Position numbers and translations under genes: made by a program
From: Amycolatopsis vancoresmycina
GTDB taxonomy: Bacteria; Actinomycetota; Actinomycetes; Mycobacteriales; Pseudonocardiaceae
Assembly: GCF_000716785.1 (NCBI RefSeq)
Contig: NZ_JNYY01000001.1
Span: 682,001 to 746,000 of the forward strand
Direction of reading: 5' to 3'
Length of the DNA stretch: 64,000 bases
Part shown: positions 50,601 to 58,700 of the stretch, in pieces
Numbering within the stretch: position 1 is the stretch's first letter
Layout of the letters: each line of letters starts with the position of its first letter
Notes under the pieces: model-generated
Told to the model about the DNA's origin: nothing
Databases searched by the model: none
Seen by the model: the letters and a program-made list of their open reading frames with translations, nothing else

Positions 50601-51058
50601 AGCGCCCGCCGTTCCCGGGCCGTGACGAGTGGATCGACGTCCCGGCGACCCACTCCGAGAAGCATTGGGTCCCTGCCGAAGGGGCCGAGCTCGGACGGCT
50701 GCTCGACGAGCTCGTCGCCCTCGACGTCGACCCGGGCGCAATCCGGGTGATCAGCCCGTTCCGGGACGTGGTCCGCGGCGCCCAGCGCGTCGTGCGGCAG
50801 CGAGCCGGCGCGATCGAGGTAGGCACGGTCCACACCGTGCAGGGCCAGGAAGCCGACGTGGTCGTGATCGTGCTCGGCAGCGATCCGGCCAAGGAGGGTG
50901 CGCGCCGGTGGGCCGCGGCCAAGCCCAACCTGCTCAACGTGGCGGTCTCGCGGGCGAAGCGCCGGCTCTACGTGATCGGCGACCGGCGCCGCTGGCAGGA
51001 CCAGCGCTACTTCGACACCCTGGCTGCGGCCCTGCCCGTCCGGACCGAATCCGGCTGA
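47666..51058 (+). CDS. UPF1-like superfamily 1 helicase with hydrophobic glycine-zipper segment
   Basis: A 1130-residue protein. N-terminal part of unknown fold (about 1-190); an Ala/Gly-rich hydrophobic stretch at about 205-235 (AVTSVAGPVVGGIAGAVAG) resembling a glycine-zipper membrane segment; then an SF1 helicase. Walker A NGPPGTGKTT is near residue 406, Walker B FVDEAGQATPQQ near 858, GDPQQLEP follows, and motif VI is VAVSRAKRRLYVIG near 1093. A coiled-coil insertion lies at about 590-720. ATG 47666 has GAGGGGG upstream. It stands alone, one base from the convergent glutaminase stop. It may act in RNA/DNA surveillance or anti-phage defence; the latter is inference. Confidence 0.88.
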   Translation: MQGDSRARTVEFWRAVETLSPATVPKIDRRGGPGADQLVFDLDPREQTPWSENHPLRARPLPTALAWQFTVYGGLYELTAIRDTLARAFGDDTTPADGRSSGQAALFAFTVDADGFLVEGSGILSACAWALGRLSREGPDADWLDGFEAEERGFADGLDRLAPPSREPRSGSTAGKAMHALGEHAKEAAREAAGAGAKATGAAVTTAAATAVTSVAGPVVGGIAGAVAGTFAAKLLTPKKRAGEPAAEPGPGARPRFDLTADAVHEFTAELASALGVDGALDPRGIRVQCTKVRVRDAADARDSTFLNSFYVPDLAKIAKAVRTGDLGTGLRGFLADSGSVPVHARVDVRTTPGAVLEAVAPARLPLGRWPGDPARPLVLSQQFAVDRILAEFDSGGGLFAVNGPPGTGKTTLLRDVIAAVLVQRAESLAGLATPADAFSGELERVKITERFSASVRRVSPAVTGAEILVATSGNKAAANVTAEIPGIDAIGGAEEAAVAVDYFRDLASHVLGKPAWGLLAATLGNRKNCGQFAKRFWWGRETVQTDDSAAQPDIPGLQRILRAARDQPGAVDDWATAVRRFRDAEATCTRLAAEREQVARALKDRPGLEACLREAEGAFTQLQHQHADWGRRVAESQRGHAAAAAVLHHATAVHRDHRADKPGFWVSVSTLFRAGRAWHAEHDRLRRRRDDAARVLDQWAAALRRLAEEGSALDARLRNAGGRLDSARFELDKVVSFIATAHRRWPGHVPDPAAFAGDDAFQLCAPWADSEFTTARNRVTLEALRLHKAFVLGAGAPMRDNLTAAEAVLSGNPTLRDDTLLAVWQTLFLVVPVISTTFASLPRLFGRLGPEALGWLFVDEAGQATPQQTAGGIWRARRTVLVGDPQQLEPIVTLPTTAQTALLTRYRVADEWLPDATSAQRVADRLNRFGTALPDPVGDGATWVGAPLRVHRRCDRLMFEVSNRIAYGGELMVYGTGERPPFPGRDEWIDVPATHSEKHWVPAEGAELGRLLDELVALDVDPGAIRVISPFRDVVRGAQRVVRQRAGAIEVGTVHTVQGQEADVVVIVLGSDPAKEGARRWAAAKPNLLNVAVSRAKRRLYVIGDRRRWQDQRYFDTLAAALPVRTESG

Positions 51059-51059
51059 G

Positions 51060-51965
51060 TCAGAAGATCGACCAGCCGGTCAGCGTCGTGAAGCGGTCGA
51101 GCGCCGCCACCCCCGCGACCGAGTTGCCGCGCGCGTCCAGCCCCGGGCTCCACACGCAGACGGCACACCGGCCCGGCACGATCGCCACGATGCCCCCGCC
51201 CACGCCGCTCTTGCCCGGCAACCCGACCCGGTACGCGAACTCGCCCGCCGCGTCGTACGTTCCGCAGGTCAGCATCACCGCGTTGATCCGCTTCGCCGCG
51301 CTCAGGCCCAGCAGGCGCGAGCCGTCGTTGCGGAGGCCGTGGCGGGCCAGGAACAACGCCGAGCGGGCCACGTCCGCGCAGCTCATCGCGATCGAACACT
51401 GCCTGACGTACTGGTCCAGCACCGACGGCACCGGGTGGCGCATGTTGCCGTAGGACGCCATGAAGTAGGCCAGTGCGCGGTTGCGGTCGGCGTGCGCCGC
51501 CTCCGAGGCCGCCACCTCCGGTTCCACCGCGATCTCCTGGCGGCCGCTCTCCTGCCGCACGAAGGCCAGCAGCGCCTCGGCCGCGTCGCCGTGGCGGGCG
51601 AGCTCGTCGGTGACCACCAGCGCGCCCGCGTTGATGAACGGGTTCCGCGGGATGCCGTCCTCGTGTTCCAGCTGCACCAGCGAATTGAACGGGTCACCCG
51701 ACGGTTCGCGGCCGACGCGCGCCCACACGCCGTCGCCGCGGGCGAGCGCCAGCGCGAGGGTGAACACTTTGGACATGCTCTGCACCGAGAACGGGTGCTG
51801 CCAGTCGCCGACGCCGTGCAGCGCACCGTCCACTTCGGCCACCGCCATGCCGAACCGGCCCGGTTCCACCCTGGCCAGCGCGGGAATGTAGCCGGCGACG
51901 GCGCCGCGGCCGATCTCCGGCGCGACGTCGTCGGCTATCCGGTCCAGCAGCGCCGCGAGATCCAC
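51060..51965 (-). CDS. glsA: glutaminase (serine-dependent, GlsA type)
   Basis: A 301-residue cytoplasmic glutaminase. The catalytic Ser-Lys motif is in FSVQSMSKVF, with further family blocks NPFINAGALVV, YVRQCSIAMSC and GLPGKSGVGGGIV. It converts L-glutamine to glutamate and ammonia. GTG at 51965 was used; the open frame reaches 52031 but the added residues are not family-like. It is divergent from the permease at 52092 with 126 bp between, so shared regulation of amide amino-acid use is plausible. Confidence 0.93.
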   Translation of the reverse strand: MDLAALLDRIADDVAPEIGRGAVAGYIPALARVEPGRFGMAVAEVDGALHGVGDWQHPFSVQSMSKVFTLALALARGDGVWARVGREPSGDPFNSLVQLEHEDGIPRNPFINAGALVVTDELARHGDAAEALLAFVRQESGRQEIAVEPEVAASEAAHADRNRALAYFMASYGNMRHPVPSVLDQYVRQCSIAMSCADVARSALFLARHGLRNDGSRLLGLSAAKRINAVMLTCGTYDAAGEFAYRVGLPGKSGVGGGIVAIVPGRCAVCVWSPGLDARGNSVAGVAALDRFTTLTGWSIF

Positions 51966-52091
51966 GGGCCGTAGCGTAGAAGGCCGCCCGGACCGGTCGG
52001 CGCGCACCCCCGGCCGTGATTTCCCGCACACCTTAAGTCTTCCTTAGCCTGCTTGGTGACCCGCCGCACATCGCTCTAGCGTCTGGCAACC

Positions 52092-53483
52092 ATGGATTCC
52101 TCGCTGCTCACCGAAAAAGGTGAAAGCTATTCGAAAGCACTGGGCAACCGCCAGGTGCAGATGATCGCCATCGGCGGCGCGATCGGCGTCGGGCTGTTCC
52201 TCGGCGCCGGCGGCAAGCTCCACCAGGTCGGCCCGTCGCTGGTCTTCTCCTACGCGATCTGCGGAATCGCCGCCTACTTCGTGATGCGCGCGCTCGGCGA
52301 GCTCGTCCTGCACGAGCCCAGCTCCGGCAGCTTCGTCACCTACGCGCGGAAGTTCATCGGCCCGTGGGCCGGGTTCGCCTCCGGCTGGATGTACTGGGTG
52401 AACTGGGCGATGACCGGGATCGCCGAGATCACCGCGGTCGCCATCTACGTCCACAAGTGGCTGCCGGACGTGCCGCAGTGGGTCACCGCGCTGATCGCGC
52501 TGGGTGTGCTGCTGGCGGTGAACCTGCTGTCGGTCAAGGTGTTCGGCGAGCTGGAGTTCTGGTTCTCGGTGGTCAAGGTGCTGGCCATCGTCGTGTTCCT
52601 GGTCGTCGGCGCCGGCCTGGTGCTGACGAGCGCGGACATCGGCGGCAGCTCCGCCGGCGCGCACAACCTGACCGGGCACAGTGGACTGTTCCCGGCCGGC
52701 ATCGGCGTCGCGCTGATGACGCTGCAGGCGGTCATCTTCGCCTACTCGGCCATCGAGGTGGTCGGCATCGCGGCGGGCGAGACGAAGGACGCCCGCAAGG
52801 TGCTGCCGAAGGCGATCAACGGCGTGGTCTGGCGGATCGGCGTGTTCTACGTCGGTTCGGTGCTGCTGCTGGCGATGCTGCTGCCGTGGCCGTTCTACAG
52901 CGGCGACGAGAGCCCGTTCGTCACCGTGTTCAGCAGGCTCGGCATCCCGGGCATCGGCGACGTGATGAACGCCGTGGTCCTGACCGCGGCGCTGTCCAGC
53001 GTCAACTCCGGCCTCTACTCCACCGGCCGCATCCTGCGCTCGCTGGCCGAGCAGGGCGAGGCGCCGTCGTTCGTCAGCCGGATGAGCCGCCGGCACGTGC
53101 CCTACGGCGGCATCCTGTTCACGTCGGTGGCCTACGTGCTCGGCGTGGTGCTGAACTACCTGGTGCCGAAGGAGGCGTTCGACATCGCCATCGCGATCGC
53201 GTCGCTCGGCGTGATCACCACCTGGGCGACGCTGATCTTCTGCCAGCTGCGGCTGCGGCAGGCCGCCCTGCGCGGCGAGCTGGAGCGGCCGTCGTACCGG
53301 ATGCCGTGGGCGCCCTACAGCGGCTGGGCGACCCTGGTGTTCCTGGCCCTGGTGGTGGTGCTGATGGGCTTCTCGGACGGCGCCGAGAAGATCGCGTTCT
53401 CCTCGATCCCGGTCCTCGCGGTGATCCTGGCGGTGGGCTGGCGCTTCGTGGCGAAACGCCGCGAACGCACCCCGGCCGGCTAG
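52092..53483 (+). CDS. AnsP-like amino acid permease (APC family)
   Basis: A 463-residue membrane protein with about 12 helices. The start LGNRQVQMIAIGGAIGVGLF and the later FAYSAIEVVGIAAGETKDAR are signatures of the amino acid-polyamine-organocation transporters closest to L-asparagine permeases. It imports an amide or neutral amino acid by proton symport. Divergent from glutaminase, which fits uptake and deamidation of glutamine or asparagine. Followed 31 bp later by a LacI gene that belongs to the next unit. Confidence 0.93.
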   Translation: MDSSLLTEKGESYSKALGNRQVQMIAIGGAIGVGLFLGAGGKLHQVGPSLVFSYAICGIAAYFVMRALGELVLHEPSSGSFVTYARKFIGPWAGFASGWMYWVNWAMTGIAEITAVAIYVHKWLPDVPQWVTALIALGVLLAVNLLSVKVFGELEFWFSVVKVLAIVVFLVVGAGLVLTSADIGGSSAGAHNLTGHSGLFPAGIGVALMTLQAVIFAYSAIEVVGIAAGETKDARKVLPKAINGVVWRIGVFYVGSVLLLAMLLPWPFYSGDESPFVTVFSRLGIPGIGDVMNAVVLTAALSSVNSGLYSTGRILRSLAEQGEAPSFVSRMSRRHVPYGGILFTSVAYVLGVVLNYLVPKEAFDIAIAIASLGVITTWATLIFCQLRLRQAALRGELERPSYRMPWAPYSGWATLVFLALVVVLMGFSDGAEKIAFSSIPVLAVILAVGWRFVAKRRERTPAG

Positions 53484-53514
53484 CGCCCCGGCCGCGGGCG
53501 GGCATACTCGACGC

Positions 53515-54516
53515 GTGTCTTCGAGCAGCACGGAACCCCGGCGGGTGACGATCCACGACGTCGCCCGCTCGGCCGGGGTTTCGCGGCAGACGGTGTCGCG
53601 GGCGCTGAACGACAAGGCCGAGATCGACGGCTCGACCAAGCAGCGCGTCCTCGACGCCGCCCGCGAGCTGGGCTACCGGCCCAGCCGCTTCGCCCGCGGC
53701 CTGGTCCGGCCCGAGACCACCACCATCGGGCTCGTCGTGCCGGACCTGCTCAACCCGTTCTTCACCGAGGTCGCCTCCGGGGCGCTGGCGGCGGCCCGGA
53801 CCCGCGGCTGGCACGTCGTCGTCTACGACACCACCGACGACCCCGAGCAGGAGCTGGCCACCCTGCGGGTGATCGGCGCCCAGGTCGACGCGGTCGCCGG
53901 GTACTTCGGCCGGTCCGACGAGGACCTCGACCGCCTCACCGCCGGCATCCCGGTCGTGCTGATCGGCCGGGAGCCGCGCACCCCGCGGTTCAGCGGCATC
54001 GGGATCGACGGCGAGGACGGCGTCCGCGAGGCCGTCGCCCACCTCGTCGCGCGCGGGCACCGGCGGATCGGGATGCTCGACGGCCGGCCCACCCCGAGCG
54101 TCCGGCGGCAGTGGTTCCTGCGGGCCGCCGCCGAGTGCGGGATCTCCGTGCACCCCGGCTGGATCGCCGGCGGCGCGCAGAGCGTCGACGGCGGCGGCGC
54201 GGCGCTGGCCACGCTGCTCGCCGCCCACCCCGACGTCACCGCCCTGTTCGCGTTCAACGACGTGATGGCGATCGGCGCCCTGCGCGAGGCCCGCCGGTTC
54301 GGCCTGCGCCTGCCCGCCGACCTCGCCGTGATCGGGTTCGACGGGCTCGCGCTCGGCACCCTGGTCGAGCCGGAGCTCTCCAGCGTCGCCGTCGACACCC
54401 GCGCGGTCGGCGCGCTGGCCGTCGAGCAGGCGGCCCGGCTCGTGACCGGTGCCGAGCCGCTCGAACCCGGCGAGCTGGTCGTCCGCGCTCGCCTCCACCT
54501 GCGCGAATCCGCCTGA
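53515..54516 (+). CDS. LacI family repressor of the adjacent beta-galactosidase
   Basis: A 333-residue repressor. DNA-binding head VTIHDVARSAGVSRQTVSRA, hinge region and sugar-binding domain (TIGLVVPDLLNPFFTEVASG, FAFNDVMAIGALREAR) are complete. GTG start. Immediately upstream of a GH2 beta-galactosidase and of two tandem palindromes, so it almost certainly represses that gene and responds to a galactoside. Confidence 0.93.
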   Translation: MSSSSTEPRRVTIHDVARSAGVSRQTVSRALNDKAEIDGSTKQRVLDAARELGYRPSRFARGLVRPETTTIGLVVPDLLNPFFTEVASGALAAARTRGWHVVVYDTTDDPEQELATLRVIGAQVDAVAGYFGRSDEDLDRLTAGIPVVLIGREPRTPRFSGIGIDGEDGVREAVAHLVARGHRRIGMLDGRPTPSVRRQWFLRAAAECGISVHPGWIAGGAQSVDGGGAALATLLAAHPDVTALFAFNDVMAIGALREARRFGLRLPADLAVIGFDGLALGTLVEPELSSVAVDTRAVGALAVEQAARLVTGAEPLEPGELVVRARLHLRESA

Positions 54517-54520
54517 CTGC

Positions 54521-54585
54521 TTGACACCCCGTCCTCCCGCCGCGCACACTGCCGAGGGGCCGTGAACGTTCACGGGAACGTTCAC
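54521..54585 (+). promoter_or_regulatory. beta-galactosidase promoter with tandem LacI operators
   Basis: TTGACA at 54521-54526 is followed 18 bp later by CACACT (54545-54550). Twelve bases further lie GTGAACGTTCAC (54562-54573, a perfect palindrome with the LacI-type central CG) and directly abutting GGGAACGTTCAC (54574-54585). The operators sit where they would block transcription start or elongation. Confidence 0.8.
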
Positions 54586-54606
54586 GGCCGCCGTGGAAAG
54601 GACCTC

Positions 54607-57444
54607 ATGCCGTACCTCGAAGACCCCGGTCCCGGCCGGGGATCCGTCCCCGCGCGCGCGGCCTTCACCTCCGACGCGCCGGCCCTGTCGCTGAACGGCA
54701 CGTGGCGGTTCCGGCTTTCGCCCGGCCTCGCGGCCGCGCCGGCGGGGATCGAGGGCGACGACTTCGACGACTCGGCCTGGGACGAGCTGCCGGTGCCGTC
54801 GCTGTGGCAGCTGCACGGCCACGGCCGGCCCGCCTACACGAACGTGCGCTACCCCTTCCCGGTCGACCCGCCGCACGTGCCGTCGGACAACCCGACCGGG
54901 GACCACCGGCTACGGTTCGACCTGCCCGCGGACTGGCCCGCCGGGTCCGCGCTGCTGCGCTTCGACGGGATCGACTCGTGCGGCCGGATCTGGCTCAACG
55001 GCACCGAACTCGGCGTCACGCGGGGCAGCCGGCTGCCGGCGGAGTTCGAGGTCGGGCCGCTGCTGCGGCCGCACGGCAACGTCCTCGCGGTGCGCGTGCA
55101 CCAGTGGTCGGCCGGCAGTTACCTCGAGGACCAGGACATGTGGTGGCTGTCCGGGATCTTCCGCGGCGTCACCCTGCTCGCCCGCCCGGACGGCGGCATC
55201 GGCGACTACTGGGTCCGCGCGGACTACGACCACACGACCGGCCTCGGCACGGTCCAGGTCGAGACCGGCCCGGATGTCGTGCTGGACATCCCCGAGCTCG
55301 AAATCGCCGGGCACCCGGCCGGGGAGCCGCTCGCGCTGCCGGTCGAGCCGTGGACCGCGGAGACTCCCAGGTTGTACGACGGGATACTGTCGACCGTAGC
55401 CGAGCGGGTGCCGGTGCGGATCGGGTTCCGGACGGTGTCCATCGAGGACGGGCAGCTCAAGGTCAACGGCCGCCGGCTGCTGCTGCGCGGGGTGAACCGC
55501 CACGAGCACGACCCGCGCACCGGGCGCGTGGTGTCGCCGGAGACCGCGCTGGCCGACGTGCTGCTGATGAAGCGGCACAACGTCAACGCCGTCCGGACCA
55601 GCCACTACCCGCCGGATCCGGCGTTCCTCGAGCTGTGCGACACCCACGGCCTGTGGGTGATCGACGAGTGCGACCTCGAGACGCACGGGTTCGAGCCGCT
55701 GGGCTGGGCGGGCAACCCCAGCAGCGACCCGATCTGGGCGGATGCCTACCTCGACCGGATGCGGCGCACGGTCGAGCGGGACAAGAACCGGCCCAGCGTG
55801 ATCCTCTGGTCCCTGGGCAACGAAAGCCACACCGGCGAAAATCTGGCGCGGATGGCCGATTGGGTGCGCCACCGCGACCCGACGCGGCCGATCCACTACG
55901 AGGGCGATCACGAATGCGCCTACGTGGACGTCCACAGCCGGATGTACGCCACGCACGAGGAGGTCGAGCGGATCGGCCGCCGCGAGGACGACAACGCGCG
56001 ACGGCGGGATCTGCCGTTCGTGCTGTGCGAGTACGGGCACGCGATGGGCAACGGACCCGGCGGCCTGCTGGAGTACCGCGAGCTGTTCGAGCGGTACCCG
56101 AACTGCCAGGGCGGGTTCGTCTGGGAGTGGATCGACCACGGCCTGGCCGCCGACGAGCACTTCGCCTACGGCGGGGACTTCGGCGAGCCGATCCACGACG
56201 GCAACTTCGTCATCGACGGCCTGCTCTTCCCCGACCGGACGCCGTCGCCGTCGCTGGCCGAGTTCGCGAAGATCATCGAGCCGGTGCGGATCTCGGCCGG
56301 CGCGTCCGGGATCGTGGTGCGCAACCACCACGACTTCGTGACCACCGCGCACCTCACGTTCACCTGGACGCTGGAGGACGAGGGAATCACGGTGGCGCAA
56401 GGGGTTCTCGACGTGCCGTCCGTCCCTTCCGGACAGAGCGTGTCGGTGCCGCTGCCCGTGCTGCCCGCGACGGGCGGCGAGTCGTGGCTGACCGTGTCGG
56501 CGGCGCTGGCCTCGGCGACGGCGTGGGCCCCGGCCGGGCACGTCGTCGGCTGGGGCCAGCTGCCGGTGTCGGCGGCGCCCGCCGCGGCGCCGCTGCCGCC
56601 GCGCGGGCCGGTGTTCCGCACCGGCGGCCGGCTGGTGCTGGGCGCCGGTGCGTTCGACCCGGCGACCGGTGTCCTGACCTCGCTCGGCGAGCACGCGGTG
56701 CACGGGCCGCGGCTGGACGTCTGGCGCGCGACGACCGACAACGACCGGGGCACGTTCGCCGGGCGGCCGGACGCCGACCAGTGGCGTGAGGCGGGCCTGC
56801 ACCGGATGCAGCACCGGGTGATCGCGGTCGACGCCGACGGCGAGGAACTGGTGGTGCGCACCCGGGTGGCGCCGCCGGCGCTGCCGTCCGGCCTGCTGGC
56901 CGACTACACGTGGACGGCGTTCGACGACCGCCTGCGGCTGCGGGTGGCGGTGACCCCGGACGGCGAGTTCCCCGGCACGCTCCCCCGGCTCGGGCTGACG
57001 ATGGCGGTCCCGGGCGCGTTCGGCGCGGCCGAGTGGTTCGGCGGCGGCCCGGGCGAGGCGTACCCGGACAGCCGCCAGGCGGCCCGGATCGGCCGGTTTT
57101 CCCGCAGCGTCGACGGTCTGCAGACGCCGTACGTGTTCCCGCAGGAGAACGGCAACCGGACGGCGGTCCGCTGGGCCCGCCTGACGGCCCCGGACGGCCA
57201 CGGCATCCAGGTCGACGGCGACCCGGTCTTCGACTTCACGGCCCGCCGCTGGACGGCGGCGGAGCTGGAGGCGGCGCGGCACACGGACGATCTGGTGCCG
57301 GGTGAGCTGGTGCACCTGACGCTGGATGTGGCACAGCACGGGCTCGGGTCGGCTTCGTGCGGGCCCGGGGTGCTGCCGCGGTACCGGCTGGTGCCGCAGA
57401 AGACGGAGTTCACGCTGTGGTTCCGGGCGGTGCGGTCCCGGTGA
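54607..57444 (+). CDS. beta-galactosidase (GH2, LacZ-type)
   Basis: A 945-residue intracellular beta-galactosidase without signal peptide. GH2 sugar-binding, Ig-like and TIM-barrel domains are followed by domains 4 and 5. Acid/base Glu is in ILWSLGNESHTG and the nucleophile Glu in FVLCEYGHAMGNG. ATG 54607 has AAAGGA upstream; the GTG 45 bases earlier lies in the operator. It hydrolyses terminal beta-galactosides. The C-terminus overlaps the start of a repeated segment shared with the next gene. Controlled by the preceding LacI protein. Confidence 0.95.
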   Translation: MPYLEDPGPGRGSVPARAAFTSDAPALSLNGTWRFRLSPGLAAAPAGIEGDDFDDSAWDELPVPSLWQLHGHGRPAYTNVRYPFPVDPPHVPSDNPTGDHRLRFDLPADWPAGSALLRFDGIDSCGRIWLNGTELGVTRGSRLPAEFEVGPLLRPHGNVLAVRVHQWSAGSYLEDQDMWWLSGIFRGVTLLARPDGGIGDYWVRADYDHTTGLGTVQVETGPDVVLDIPELEIAGHPAGEPLALPVEPWTAETPRLYDGILSTVAERVPVRIGFRTVSIEDGQLKVNGRRLLLRGVNRHEHDPRTGRVVSPETALADVLLMKRHNVNAVRTSHYPPDPAFLELCDTHGLWVIDECDLETHGFEPLGWAGNPSSDPIWADAYLDRMRRTVERDKNRPSVILWSLGNESHTGENLARMADWVRHRDPTRPIHYEGDHECAYVDVHSRMYATHEEVERIGRREDDNARRRDLPFVLCEYGHAMGNGPGGLLEYRELFERYPNCQGGFVWEWIDHGLAADEHFAYGGDFGEPIHDGNFVIDGLLFPDRTPSPSLAEFAKIIEPVRISAGASGIVVRNHHDFVTTAHLTFTWTLEDEGITVAQGVLDVPSVPSGQSVSVPLPVLPATGGESWLTVSAALASATAWAPAGHVVGWGQLPVSAAPAAAPLPPRGPVFRTGGRLVLGAGAFDPATGVLTSLGEHAVHGPRLDVWRATTDNDRGTFAGRPDADQWREAGLHRMQHRVIAVDADGEELVVRTRVAPPALPSGLLADYTWTAFDDRLRLRVAVTPDGEFPGTLPRLGLTMAVPGAFGAAEWFGGGPGEAYPDSRQAARIGRFSRSVDGLQTPYVFPQENGNRTAVRWARLTAPDGHGIQVDGDPVFDFTARRWTAAELEAARHTDDLVPGELVHLTLDVAQHGLGSASCGPGVLPRYRLVPQKTEFTLWFRAVRSR

Positions 57445-57595
57445 TCCGCGCCGCCCGGGTCAGGTCAGGTCAGGTCAGCGCGGCCGGGCCCGGGAACAGC
57501 CCCGCCGCCCGCACCCCGATGACCCGCGCCGCCCGGGTCAGATCGGCGTAGCCGGATCCGGCGCCCCCGGGAACGGCCCCGCCGTCCGCTCCCCG
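57443..57595. repeat. diverged tandem duplication with GTCAG microrepeat
   Basis: Two units of about 76 bp, 57443-57518 and 57521-57595, are related at an offset of 78 bp (20 of 21 identical at their left ends). The left unit also contains four consecutive GTCAG pentamers. It contains the stop codons of the GH2 gene and of the minus-strand gene at 57538. Confidence 0.75.
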
Positions 57596-57918
57596 GGCGG
57601 CACCGGGTCCGGTTCGTACAGGTCGTAGCCCGCACCGCGCAGCGCGCCGATCGCCTCGTCGCGGCCGGTGATTCCCGGCCACCACGTCACCAGCTCCCAA
57701 GCGCCGTACTGGTACGTCGTCTCCCCGCCGCCGTAGCGGGAGCCGCCGTAACGCCGGACCAGCACCCCGTCGGGCAGCAGGAGGAGCTGGCCCGTCACCC
57801 AGCTGTCGGCCGTGTCCGCGGCGAAGCCCCAGTGCGCGACCGGCTCGATCGGCTCCAGTGCCGTGACCCGCCACTCGGTCAGGTCCGGCTTCTTCTTCCG
57901 TCTCCCCCAGAACCCCAT
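57538..57918 (-). CDS. hypothetical protein
   Basis: A 126-residue protein with a basic N-terminus (GFWGRRKKKPDLTEWRVTAL) and several aromatic strands (VTGQLLLLPDGVLVRRYGG, TTYQYGAWELVTWW). No signal peptide or family recognised; a small beta-rich fold is likely. The 3' coding end lies inside a duplicated segment. In another frame that segment reads protein-like (ADLTRAARVIGVRAAGLFPG), suggesting the C-terminus has been altered. 27 bp from the NrtR stop codon on the same strand. Confidence 0.7.
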   Translation of the reverse strand: MGFWGRRKKKPDLTEWRVTALEPIEPVAHWGFAADTADSWVTGQLLLLPDGVLVRRYGGSRYGGGETTYQYGAWELVTWWPGITGRDEAIGALRGAGYDLYEPDPVPPGERTAGPFPGAPDPATPI

Positions 57919-57945
57919 GCTGCCAACCTAGCAAGGAAACCCGGC

Positions 57946-58623
57946 TCAGCCGCGCAGCATCGGCGGGTACAGCAGGTCCGCCTCGCCCCGCCGGTAGAGC
58001 TGGGCCGGGCGGCCGCCGTCGCGGGTGGTCGTCCGGCCCGTCGGCTCCAGCAGGCCGTCCGCGCCCGTCACCTTGCGGTGGAAGTTGCGCGGGTCGAGGC
58101 GGGTGTCCCAGACCACCTCGTACACCCGGCGCAGCTCCGCGACCGTGAACTCCGGCGGGCAGAACGCCGTGGCCAAGGGCGAGTACTCCAGCTTCGCGCG
58201 GGCGCGCTCGAGGCCGTCGGCGAGGATGCGGTCGTGGTCGAACGCCAGGTGCTCGGCCCGCAACGTCCGCACCGGCGCCCAGCGGGCCTCCGCCGCGTCC
58301 GTGCCCGCGCGCGGCACCGGCAGGTCCGGGGCCAGCGCCAGGTACGCCACCGTCACCACCCGCATGCGCGGGTCGCGGTCCGGGGCGCCGTAGCCGGCGA
58401 GCTGTTCGATGTGGACCGACCCCGGCGCCAGTCCCGTCTCCTCCGCCAGTTCCCGGCGCGCCGCGTCCGCCAGGTCCTCGTCCTCCCGGACGAACCCGCC
58501 GGGCAGCGCCCACTCCCCCCGGTACGGCTCGACGCCGCGGCGCACCACCAGCGCGCACAGCTCCTCCCCGGTCAGGGTGAGCACGACGAGGTCGACGGTG
58601 ACGGCGAACGGCGGGTGACCCAT
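57946..58623 (-). CDS. nrtR: NrtR-type NUDIX-winged-helix regulator
   Basis: A 225-residue protein. Residues about 5-135 are a NUDIX domain with a complete catalytic box (GFVREDEDLADAARRELAEE followed by TGL). Residues about 145-225 are the NrtR winged helix (FTVAELRRVYEVVW, DPRNFHRKV). NrtR proteins sense ADP-ribose or related NAD breakdown products and regulate NAD metabolism genes. It is divergent from SPFH and NAD-kinase-like genes, with two palindromes in the gap. An intact box means it may still be enzymatically active. Confidence 0.92.
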   Translation of the reverse strand: MGHPPFAVTVDLVVLTLTGEELCALVVRRGVEPYRGEWALPGGFVREDEDLADAARRELAEETGLAPGSVHIEQLAGYGAPDRDPRMRVVTVAYLALAPDLPVPRAGTDAAEARWAPVRTLRAEHLAFDHDRILADGLERARAKLEYSPLATAFCPPEFTVAELRRVYEVVWDTRLDPRNFHRKVTGADGLLEPTGRTTTRDGGRPAQLYRRGEADLLYPPMLRG

Positions 58624-58632
58624 GCCACCACT

Positions 58633-58687
58633 CTAATCGTCAGCTTGACGATTAGCGAGTCCACCGCATATCGTCACCTCGACGATA
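58633..58687. promoter_or_regulatory. two palindromic NrtR boxes
   Basis: Box 1: CTAATCGTCA (58633-58642) and TGACGATTAG (58646-58655), perfect 10-bp arms with a 3-nt spacer. Box 2: TATCGTC (58669-58675) and GACGATA (58681-58687). The boxes share the ATCGTC/GACGAT core and lie 10 bp from nrtR and 13 bp from the SPFH start, so both promoters can be controlled. Confidence 0.85.
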
Positions 58688-58700
58688 AGAGGAGGACTCC

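Noticed and set aside
57460..57480. CRISPR-like short direct repeats (GTCAG run)
   Set aside because: Pentamer microrepeat with no spacers or cas genes; explained as local slippage in a duplication.
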